Below, piece after piece: positions 31,357 to 41,119 of a stretch of DNA of 64,000 nt. The stretch lies in assembly GCA_009746045.1 (NCBI GenBank), contig RPFO01002248.1:121959-185958 (forward strand), given 5' to 3'. This stretch comes from Mesostigma viride (Eukaryota; Streptophyta; Mesostigmatophyceae; Mesostigmatales; Mesostigmataceae). The notes beneath the pieces were generated by a model. The model had not been told where the DNA came from. It searched no databases and saw only the letters and a list, made by a program, of their open reading frames with translations. A program made the position numbers and the translations under genes. How positions within the stretch are numbered: the first letter of the stretch is position 1; each line of letters opens with the position of its first letter.

Positions 31357-34300
31357 GAAGGAGAAGAAGAAGAAGAAGAAGAATTTAGCCTCACTAGTTT
31401 GTCTTACTATTCATGCTCGTCTCACTGGTGGAATTGGTATTGTCGGTTGTGTTGGTCTCACTGGTGGAACTGCTATTGTCGGTTGTGTTGGTCTCAATGG
31501 TGGAAGTGCTATTGTCGGTTGTGTTGGTCTCAATGGTGGAAGTGCTATTGTCGGTTGTGTTGGTCTCACTGGTGGAACTGCTATTGTCGGCCGTGTTGGT
31601 CTCAATGGTGGAAGTGCTATTGTCGGTCGTGTTGGTCTCAATGGTGGAAGTGCTATTGTCGGTCGTGTTGTTCTCAATGGTGGAACTGCTATTGTCGGTC
31701 GTGTTGGTCTCACTGGTGGAACTGCTATTGTCGGTTGTGTTGGTCTCACTGGTGGAACTGCTATTGTCGGTCGTGTTGGTCTCACTGGTGGAAGTGCTAT
31801 TGTCGGTTGTGTTGGTCTCAATGGTGGAAGTGCTATTGTCGGTCGTGTTGGTCTCAATGGTGAAAGTGCTATTGTCGGTTGTGTTGGTCTCAATGGTGGA
31901 AGTGCTATTGTCGGTTGTGTTGGTCTCACTGGTGGAACTGCTATTGTCGGTCGTGTTGGTCTCACTGGTGGAAGTGCTATTGTCGGTCGTGTTGGTCTCA
32001 ATGGTGGAAGTGCTATTGTCGGTCGTGTTGGTCGTACAGCGATGTTGGTTTCTAGCCGTGCTGGTCTTACCGGCCCTGTTGATCTTACCGGAGGTTGGGG
32101 TTGGTTTTGCCGGTCAAGTTGGTCTTACTAGTCATCATGTGCTAGGTGCTTGTCAAAGCAATGGAACTGCTCCTACCGCTGACCTGGTCTTACCGGTGGA
32201 ATTGGTCCTACTGGTGAGAATTAAAGAAATTAATCTTACAAGTCATGTTGATCATTAGCTACTCGTACTCGACTTTCCGGTGGACTTGGTTCTACTACTA
32301 ATATTCATTATCCAGTATGGTACCAAACTATTTCACTGTTGATTGGTTTATATTCCGGTTACGAGGTGCTGGCTTGTGGAGGTCCAGAGTGCAGCCGTGG
32401 TCAACCAGGCGTCACCTTTGGCCGGCTTCCGCCACCGTGACCCAGTTAGTAGTACTCCTACTCACATTCGCCCCCGTGGGGCTAGCAGTTAGATTCGATC
32501 CACTGGTTCATATAGGAGAATTTCGGACACACTTGAAACGCTCTCCGGAAAAGAGCCTTTTCGCAGTTGGGCCATCGCTTGGGATGCCTTCGGATCAGGA
32601 GACCCCTATAGCCGCGAAATCATGCAAGAGGTCCTGTGTTCGAATCCAGTATGGTACCAAACTATTTAATTGTTCTTAGCGGTGGAGTTGGTCCTAATCC
32701 TCATACTAGCATCGTTCTGACCAGTGGGGTTGGTTCTACTCCTCATACTGTTCTTACCGGTGAAGCTGGTACACTACTCATAATTTTTCTTACCGGTGGA
32801 GTTGGTCACCTGGGCCCACAGCAGCTCCCGGTTGGCCTTGTTCCGGATGGGCGGTGCGCACTTATGCAGCGTGCTGCCATCGGGAATGTCCTCCGCCGCA
32901 AACGTCAGGTAGTGGGGGCACGTCTCCACGGATATCGACAGCCCCGTCAAGCGCGCGCGGCGGATGGTGGGCAGCGACTTGGCATCGGCCAGGTGGGCGA
33001 TGTGCACGTGGGGCATCCATGCTGTCTCTTGCTCGCTCGTGTCGTTGCTGGCGACACAACCCCAACGATGGGGCGTAGAGGAAAGGCAAACCAGCCGCAC
33101 CCACCGCGGTGGTTGGGAAAAGAGAAACCAACAGACGCAACGTACCGCGGCATGGGAAAGGCAATGTGCATCGCAAGGAGGGGACAGAAACAGGAGGTCG
33201 TGCTCTTATGAGTGTATAGCCAGCGTATGCGGCCAGATAATTCATAGAAGTAGAATAAACGAAACACGTGGTCCCATTGGGGAGCCAGGGAGCATTAGCC
33301 CTCCCGGTGGTGATAATATGGCAAGAGTATTCTCTCTTGTGAGTATACGGCCAGCCAGAGAAAAGGGGCACTAGCTGCAGCATATCGTTCATGTAGTCAT
33401 TCTGCTTGACTTCTTAATAAACACGGGAGAACAAGCTGTCGTGGAAACGACGCAAGCATCTCAGCAGGCGTGTACCAGTGCCTGCCATCACAAAATGTGA
33501 CACCAGATGTGAACTGCAAACAGCCAGGCGGTGCCTACCTCCCGTTGGGAACGTGACACACAGGTAAACTGGAATGGTTTTGTCCAAGACGCGCAATCAT
33601 CTGGCCCAGAGCCAAGGATGAGATTCCACGTAAAACATATGACACACGGCCGCCGGCTCGAATCCCAAGCAACATAGAGCAGCAATACGTATTCATTCAT
33701 CCCTCACGTATTCATTCATCAGTTTCAAGGCGGATCAGAATGAAAAGAAAAAGAACGATTGACGAAAAATTAGGAACCGAAGAAAACTGAGAGCACTACT
33801 ACCTAGGTGACGACAGTTTGCGTATCATCTATGTCATTAACCCATCATCAGAATAGTATGGATTAGTATACAAATAACATGGCCTTATCATCAGTAAGGC
33901 ATCCTCTATGGATTAGTATACAAATAACATGGCCTTATCATCAGTAAGGCATCCTCACCTCACTTCCCCGAGCACCTTGACAACCGCCTCGATCGCCCGC
34001 GCCTCAAACGACCGCGGCCGCGTCGCTGCGTACGTGCTATACTTGCGCGGGTCACGATCCTCCCCCTGGTCGCTGCCATCACCCGAAGCGCCGCTGCTCC
34101 CCTTCTTCTTGATCTCCGAGACCAGCTCTGCGTGGAGCATGAGCGGCTTGCGCAAGTCCTGCTTCTGCAGCACCCTCAGCGCGGTGCGGATGTGGTTGAG
34201 GCCAACCGCGGGAAAGTCATCCATGCCTGGGGGGGATGGCCGCCAAAAAAAAGACACAACAACAGGGGGGAATTCAGGGGGTACACGGTTGCTACGGGGT

Positions 34301-37300
34301 AGGACATTTGCTACGACCTGAAAGACTCAGTATGGGCATGGGTGATGACAGATATGCAGAACATTAATATAAAGAATCGGAGAAAGAGGAGTGCAAAGGA
34401 GGGCAAAGGGGGCATCCAAAAGTGGGTGGGGTAAGGGGTCTTTCGGGCGTAAGCATCCGCTGACATAAAAAAAGGGAGCCTACACTGGGGAGCAAATACC
34501 GATGTGACGGAACTGTGTTCTGGACATCCAACGAGGCGAGACTGCAGTCTCAGAAAGTCCTGTTCAACATCCCAAAGTAAGAAGCTGATACAGGCGCAGC
34601 GGCAGGAAATAGCTGAAAAGGCAACGTGCAGATTCTGGGCGCAAATGCTTTGAACATCCTCACATACTGTTGCTGCTGTCGTCCACACACAGACAGAAAT
34701 GAGATAGCACCTCGATCTTTAGTACGGCATGAACACGCACCAATGCAGTTCAGCAGAACGCAAGCAGCTCATGCTCCACCGGCACACATGAACTCGCCCA
34801 CGCATGCACACCTGCCACACATCAACGCCTCACGCCCTTTCCCCAGCTGCACGCTCTACAACTAACGTGGCACCCCCCCCTCCCTCCCCCTGCTAGACTC
34901 AGAAGCGCTCACATTGCAGTATTTCTTGTGATATCAATTGAAAAATAATTGCAGCATCCACTCACCCGAGTCACACATGAAGGCCTTGAGCCCCACGGCC
35001 CCCGCCTCCAGCAGTTCCTCCAGCGCCTCGGTGGCGTCCTTGCCCCCATTGGCAGGCACCAGGCCGCCCCAGTAGGCGCAGTCCACCGATAGCTTGCCTT
35101 TCGCGGCATGCACCTGGGGGGGATGCGCGGGTGCAGGGATTCGGATGTAATGCCAGCGGGGCCATGGTAAGGCAGGGGCATGGGGATGGGTTGGGCATGG
35201 TGAGGTGGGGCCATGAAGAGGTTCATGCATGTCCAGATCACCAGATTACCATGCAATTCTTCCGTCCTACCAATGCCAAAACAGGGACAGGTGCCAGCAG
35301 GTGCGGATTAAGAAACCCAATCGTGCGTGGGTGGAGTTTGACTTATACCTAGAAACAACGGGCATCTTGTAATGGAAAGAAGGGGCACGCCGCTGCGGAT
35401 CCACATCGCTGCGGACTGAGACACACACAACAGGCAATCATGCGAGCCTGTGCCATTTATAGCACCATTGTAGCGATGAGACAGACTAGCACTTCCATAG
35501 TAGCCCTTCCAAAGTAACACAATAGGACCAGGACCCCCGAAACCTGGCCTCTCAAAGACAACCAAGGGCATTGACAGTACCCCCAAAAGACGATTGCAGC
35601 GCCCCCCCCCCGCTGTTTCAGGCAACTCATACAACCCTGCTTCAGGCCACCCAACCCCCATGAGATTCAGGCACACGCTCGCACCCACACAAGCGCACAT
35701 GCACACACGCACACGCCCACACGCCCACACGCCCGCCCACCCGCCCACCCGCCCACCCGCCCACCCGCCCACCCGCCCACCACACGCCCACCCGCCCACC
35801 ACACGCCCACACGCCCACACGCCCACACGCCCACCCGCCCGCCGCCCGCCCGCCGCCCGCCCGCCCGCCCGCCCGCCCGCCCCCGCCCGCCCGCCGCCCG
35901 CCCGCCCGCCCGCCGCCCGCCCGCCGCCCGCCCGCCCGCCCCGCCCGCCCGCCCGCCCGCCCGCCCGCCCGCCCGCCGCCCGCCCGCCCGCCCACCCACC
36001 CACCCGCCCGCCCGCCCGCCCACCCGCCCGCCCGCCCACCTTGGCCTGCAGCAGCTCCGCGGTGGTGACAGCTGGTCTCGAGTTGATGGGCATGTCCACC
36101 ACGGTGGTGACGCCCCCCGCTGCGGCCGCCTTTGTGCCGGACGCAAATCCTGTGACATGAGTGTGGTGAGCCCAGCCATCAGGCCGACATCCAACACAAG
36201 GCACCATGAGCACCAAACCAGAGATACCCCACGCCTTCCACAATTTACGTAAACAACAAACGGCCCAACCAGCCTCTGTTGCTAGTTCCTGGGCTAGAGA
36301 GCCTCTGAGGGGGGTGGCCCCGCCGTTATTCGTATCTACTGCACTTACAATGAGGATGTGACAAGGAGGATGTTACAATGAGGGGAAGCTGCTTTGTCGT
36401 GACAAATCCTTCACAAGCACCCTGCCAAGATGCGCGGAGGATCCCTAAGTCGCATTAGCTGTTGACCCATTTTGTTATCTTCACAAAGTTACTGCTTGAG
36501 TGGCCCCAAGCGACCTAACAACCAATAAACCAACCACGCAGCCCATGCTTGATAGCCGCAAGTGGCGCGATATGCCAAGGACAGGATCCCTCAGTGCACT
36601 CGCCCTCATTTAGTTCTTGCTCCTACCGCCGCCTCGCTCGCCCGACAAAACATGCCGAGGCCAAGAAAAAGAAAAACACTTGCAAAATGCTGTCCTGGAC
36701 ACTAGCACTTGGCTCCCCACACCGCATTTCCGCTGTCCACATAGGAAAACCTGTTGCTGGCAAGCCATACCCCGCCTGGGTCCGTGCCCATGCTCACCAG
36801 TCACCTTTACAACGCCTTTTCCCGGGGATTGCCGCATGCTCTATCGTATCGGGTTAAATGATGACATCATCATCATCAGCTCAGCCAAAAGCAAGTCACA
36901 CTGTCCCCGCATCTGGCCGATGTGTTCTTCAAGGCCCATGCTGTCCAGTTGATGCGGACATCCTGTTTCCGGCGGCAGTGCCCTTCCCACCCAGAGATGC
37001 CGCGTTCGAATCCCTCTAGTACAAAACTCCATGGTGCCCTTCCCATAGGCCCGACGGCCACTAGGGGCAGCGATTGGGGGGCAACGGTGGCAAACAGGGG
37101 CAGGAGTATGCCAGCTCAGCACCTGCTGGGGGGACAACGCAGCGAGTGATGCTGGCAGCAACGCAGCATGTGCATGGCATGCGCTTACCTTCCCAGTCCT
37201 CCCGTCCCGGCTCGTTGAGATGGACATGCACCTGACGAGGGGACGAGACAGCAGTGTGAGAAAAGAAACGATGGCAGACGGGGTGTGCCGAGATGGCAGA

Positions 37301-39800
37301 AGGACTAGGTGAGGAGAGACAGCACTAGCTGTAATCCTTGCACAGCCATTCATGCAGGGGAAATCCCATGCCCATACCTACAATCCACACTATTGGAGGC
37401 ATCGTTTGTCTGGCAGGCTGGGAGTCATAGTAAGGAAGGAGGAACGCTACCTACAATCCACACTATGAGAAGCATCGTTCGTCAGGCAGCCTGGGAGTCA
37501 TAGTAAGGAAGGAGGAGCGCTACTACAATCCACACAATGAGAAGCATCGTTTGTCTGGCAGTCTGGGAGTCATAGTAAAGGAGGAGCGCTACCTACAATC
37601 CACACTATGAGAAGCATCGTTTGTCTGGCAGTCTGGGAGTCATAGTAAAGGAGGAACGCTACCTACAATCCACACTATGAGAAGCATCGTTTGTCTGGCA
37701 GTCTGGGAGTCATAGTAAAGGAGGAACGCTACCTACAATCCACACTATGAGAAGCATCGTTTGTCTGGCAGTCTGGGAGTCATAGTAAGGAAGGAGGAGC
37801 GCTACTGCAATCCACACTATGAGAAGCATCGTTTGTCTGGCAGTCTGGGAGTCATAGTAAAGGAGGAGCGCTACCTACAATCCACACTATGAGAAGCATC
37901 GTTTGTCTGGCAGTCTGGGAGTCATAGTAAGGAAGGAGGAGCGCTACTGCAATCCACACTATGAGAAGCATCGTTTGTCTGGCAGTCTGGGAGTCATAGT
38001 AAAGGAGGAGCGCTACCTACAATCCACACTATGAGAAGCATCGTTTGTCTGGCAGTCTGGGAGTCATAGTAAAGGAGGAACGCTACCTACAATCCACACT
38101 ATGAGAAGCATCGTTTGTCTGGCAGTCTGGGAGTCATAGTAAAGGAGGAACGCTACCTACAATCCACACTATGAGAAGCATCGTTTGTCTGGCAGTCTGG
38201 GAGTCATAGTAAGGAAGGAGGAGCGCTACTGCAATCCACACTATGAGAAGCATCGTTTGTCTGGCAGTCTGGGAGTCATAGTAAGGAAGGAGGAGCGCTA
38301 CTGCAATCCACACAATGAGAAGCATCGTTTGTCTGGCAGTCTGGGAGTCATAGTAAGGAAGGAGGAGCGCTACTGCAATCCACACTATGAGAAGCATCGT
38401 TTGCCCGGCAGTCTGGGAGTCATAGTAAGGAAGGAGGAGCGCTACCTACAATCCACACTATGAGAAGCATCGTTTGTCTGGCAGTCTGGGAGTCATAGTA
38501 AAGGAGGAACGCTACCTACAATCCACACTATGAGAAGCATCGTTTGTCTGGCAGTCTGGGAGTCATAGTAAAGGAGGAACGCTACCTACAATCCACACTA
38601 TGAGAAGCATCGTTTGTCTGGCAGTCTGGGAGTCATAGTAAAGGAGGAACGCTACCTACAATCCACACTATGAGAAGCATCGTTTGTCTGGCAGTCTGGG
38701 AGTCATAGTAAAGGAGGAACGCTACCTACAATCCACACTATGAGAAGCATCGTTTGTCTGGCAGTCTGGGAGTCATAGTAAAGGAGGAACGCTACCTACA
38801 ATCCACACTATGAGAAGCATCGTTTGTCTGGCAGTCTGGGAGTCATAGTAAAGGAGGAACGCTACCTACAATCCACACTATGAGAAGCATCGTTTGTCTG
38901 GCAGTCTGGGAGTCATAGTAAAGGAGGAACGCTACCTACAATCCACACTATGAGAAGCATCGTTTGTCTGGCAGTCTGGGAGTCATAGTAAAGGAGGAAC
39001 GCTACCTACAATCCACACTATGAGAAGCATCGTTTGTCTGGCAGTCTGGGAGTCATAGTAAAGGAGGAACGCCTGCAAAAGGTGCCAGACCCGGGGAGAG
39101 CAACTCAGGTAATCCGTTTGGTCCAACCGGACCGCCATCAGCACCCTTACATATGCTTATACGCTCATACCCTTACATATGCTCATATGGTAAAAAAAGC
39201 ATAGGAGGCCGCCGCAGAATTCCGGGATATAGCAAGGAGCAAAAGCGGTGCCCGGGCTTCGAGGTTAGAAATGCTAAATGAGACCGAGCATGGCTGTGAG
39301 CAATCTCATAGACATTGCGCACTCTTCCCTAATAGGAAGTATATTACTGGGTTATCTGTAATGGAAACCCTGCACACGGCGACAGCACATAAATCCTAGC
39401 AAGCTTGTCTGTATCACCGAGCAAGAGCAACGAACTTACATCGACAAGGCCCGGCATTATGACATTCTTGCCGTAGTCTATGAAGAAAATGGAGCTGCTG
39501 TTCTGTCTGTATGCCTGCAATTTGTCATGCGCAGGAGTCAGTTCTATCTCCTGGATTTTGCCATTGTCGACGATAACAACAGCAGGAAAGACTCCGCTCG
39601 ACGTGATAACACGCTCGCTGTATAGAGCGAACGACAAGTGAGGCAAGAGACCGCACATCTCTACCGCCACGGTGGCTTGGCCAACTTTCTGCTTCTTTGC
39701 AAAAAAGCCATGACTAGACGGGCCCAGCAGGTACGACAGGGTCAACGGCACTACTAACTACTAAGCCAACGAGCAGGGCTACAACCGTGGAGGATGGCAT
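27710..39800 (-). CDS. ALN: Allantoinase, nine exons
   Basis: Hydrolyses allantoin to allantoate (EC 3.5.2.5) in purine/ureide breakdown; plant forms are secretory-pathway/ER proteins. Exons on the minus strand, all GT-AG and phase-consistent: 39800-39440, 37231-37189, 36149-36040, 35113-34966, 34226-33959, 33047-32794, 30616-30521, 28789-28627, 27923-27710. The metal site is complete: VHVHLNEPGR (exon 2), the carboxylated-lysine motif GLKAFMC (exon 4), LMLHAE (exon 5), HIAHLAD (exon 6), SSDHSP (exon 7). The ATG at 39800 encodes a hydrophobic leader (STVVALLVGLVV), but its frame reaches a TAG about 85 bp later. The mature N-terminus (ALYSERVITSSGVF onward) is in another frame, so either one base is missing near GGGCCC or a tiny intron exists. 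An in-frame ATG at 39658 would give a leaderless form. The 12-kb span is mostly repeat-filled introns. Confidence 0.93.
28987..29160. repeat. AGTATAGT 8-bp microsatellite in ALN intron 7
   Basis: Near-perfect iteration of TAGTATAG over about 170 bp. Two shorter blocks of the same repeat lie at about 29427-29490 and 29722-29778. The three blocks bracket a unique segment and a tRNA-like repeat copy, all inside the intron between ALN exons 7 and 8. Confidence 0.9.
29505..29740 (-). repeat. Dispersed tRNA-like repeat, minus-strand copy
   Basis: On the minus strand: CTCCCCGGAAAGGAGAACTT, then GTTGGCGATGCCTTAGGATC, GGAGACG, and a T-arm-like GGTCCCCAGTTCGATTCCGG. The same succession (CTCTCCGGAAAAGAGCCTTT, TTGGGATGCCTTCGGATCAG, GAGACC, AGGTCCTGTGTTCGAATCC) ends the retroposon at 32334-32643. 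It looks like a tRNA-derived SINE family, although the tRNA-like part is at the 3' end of that copy. Confidence 0.5.
30955..31385. repeat. GAA trinucleotide tract, about 430 bp, in ALN intron 6
   Basis: About 140 GAA triplets on the plus strand (TTC in the ALN transcript), interrupted by a few GAG-type variants around 31118-31172. It can form purine-purine-pyrimidine triplexes. Open frames in it (poly-Glu, poly-Arg, poly-Ser) are composition artefacts. Confidence 0.95.
31413..32260. repeat. 36-bp minisatellite in ALN intron 6
   Basis: At least 17 regular 36-bp units (TGGTCTCACTGGTGGAACTG...) fill 31413-32035, then degenerate variants continue with TGGTCTTACCGGTGGAATTG-type units. Because 36 is a multiple of three the array is open in several frames on both strands, but it lies inside an intron. 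In the ALN sense strand each unit contains a CCACCAGTGAGA or CCACCGGTAAGA block, the same sequence as the end of exon 6 and its splice donor. Confidence 0.9.
32334..32643 (+). mobile_element. 310-bp retroposon with 24-bp target duplication
   Basis: The 24 bp at 32310-32333 (starting ATCCAGTATGGTACC) are repeated exactly at 32644-32667, flanking a 310-bp unique insert. A duplication of this length fits target-primed reverse transcription (LINE machinery). The insert contains a hairpin-like CTCTCCGGAAAAGAG and ends in a tRNA-like segment with a B-box (GTTCGA at the junction). It has no A-tail at its right end. It is inserted in the degenerate part of the ALN intron 6 minisatellite. Confidence 0.7.
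33857..33958. repeat. 50-bp tandem duplication at the ALN exon 5 donor
   Basis: TATGGATTAGTATACAAATA... is present twice (33857 and 33907). In the ALN sense direction the second copy begins two bases after the exon 5 boundary and includes the GAGGAT of the GTGAGGAT donor. Confidence 0.85.
35680..36039. repeat. CCCGCC/CACCCG GC-rich array at the ALN exon 3 donor
   Basis: About 350 bp of CCCGCCCG, CCCACCCG and CCCACACG units. In the ALN sense strand it is a G-rich array (GGGCGGGC) that starts with the exon 3 splice donor itself (AAG|GTGGGCGGG). It is capable of forming G-quadruplexes in the transcript. Confidence 0.9.
37380..39075. repeat. 70- to 73-bp minisatellite, about 24 copies, in ALN intron 1
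   Basis: Unit landmarks: CAATCCACACTATGAGAAGC, ATCGTTTGTCTGGCAGTCTG, GGAGTCATAGTAA(GG)AGGAG. The copies at the right end (about 38460-39070) are nearly identical, those at the left end (37380-37570) more diverged, suggesting recent growth from the right. No variable spacers, so it is not CRISPR-like. Confidence 0.95.
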
Positions 39801-41119
39801 CTTCTATCACGATGGGTCGAATTCACTCAGTCCCCTTTCATGCACAAATTGCAAGCAGGGTCACGCACAGCTTCACAGGCGTCCGTCACTAGTCACTAGG
39901 ACTCTCATGTGCTAACCCGCACCTTCTATTGCGCCTGTTCCAATTTTGCGAAGACAATCAAAGACGGCACAAATTATGGCACCCTCAAGGCTTCTGGCTT
40001 CTTCTTGTGCATGCTTGGATTTTCATAAACGTTTGCGCGAAATCTTAACGGAGGTCTGCAGTAATCCTTCACAGCCCGCCTCGTCCCAACTGCCAAACCG
40101 ACAGATGCGTTAACGATGGCGATTGTGGCAGCACGTGGCAAGCGTGCAGTGCGCGGAGAAAATAATGCAGCGTTCTTGCAAGAAGTTGTTGTTGTTGTTG
40201 TGCCCAAGTTGAGTTGAGTTAACTTGAGTTGCAACTATAGATTCGCAGATGACTGCAGTATAATTTTGTAATTGACTTGACACAACTCCTAGAATTCACT
40301 CCAGGGTACGGAAAGAAATAGTCAAGTCGGCGGGATGCATTCAAGTTTCTGGTTCCATCCTGGCAAACCGGAGCGTGATACTGTAGCGTTATCAAGATTG
40401 TCACGTCACGTGCGTGCACCGAAATGAGGTGACCCTGGATTTCTCTGCAGTATCCGAGCGCACTTCAACTGTCATCAACTCAGAAGGCTCCTGAAGGCTG
40501 AAGCAGCCCAGCGATCGAGTGAAAGCCTCATTTATTAGATGCAATAATGTACTTGAACTGGTTATGACGATTGACTAGCGACAGTAGCGAGTAGCGACTA
40601 CAGGCCTCGAACCCACTATTACAGGAACATTCACGTTTATTTATAACAAACCAGAAAACCAGATGCGTTCGACATGGCCCGGAAAATAAAAGTCCGCATG
40701 CTTAGGAAGCACAGGAACGCATATCCTACGGCCGGACTCACCCGAGGATTGCCTTTGGTGGAATCCGTTATGATGGCCTTGAACGGGTGTCAGAAAACAC
40801 AGGAATATGGCAAGCGGAACATCGCAACAAGCCGAACCGCCGGATACACAGGCAGGGAGCAGCCACCTCGATTGATCTTGGAGGACATGTACAAGTCCGG
40901 GTTTTACGCTACTCTATGGGGAGCAACGAGCCTGCGCCATCGCTCGGGTGAACGCTTGTCATCACGAGCCGGTGATCGCCCTGCATCCGGCCTGTCTTCT
41001 TATTGGTTTTCCTTGTCGTTAACCCAGCTCAGAAAGCTTGGGCGTGGGCACGGCAACCACGCCAGCCGCGAGGCAAAACCTTCCCTTCTCACTCGTTCCG
41101 AGCACTGCATAGTAACAAC
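39801..41119. other. Divergent intergenic region between ALN and the dynamin-like gene
   Basis: About 1.3 kb separates the ALN start (minus) from the dynamin-like ATG (plus), so both promoters should lie here. I see no clear TATA box or other motif I can defend. An open stretch from an ATG at 40674 overlaps the dynamin-like exon in another frame and has no recognisable domain. Confidence 0.5.

Noticed and set aside
30810-31863. Poly-Glu, poly-Arg and poly-Ser frames
   Set aside because: Direct consequence of the GAA tract.
31413-32258. Long open frames on both strands (281 and 196 codons) with 12-residue repeats
   Set aside because: They are by-products of a 36-bp (multiple of three) minisatellite lying wholly inside ALN intron 6.
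32636-33211. Plus-strand frame of 191 codons
   Set aside because: Antisense to ALN exon 6, whose minus-strand translation has clear allantoinase motifs and splice sites.
37380-39075. Possible CRISPR-like array
   Set aside because: Units are contiguous and near-identical with no unique spacers, in a eukaryotic intron.
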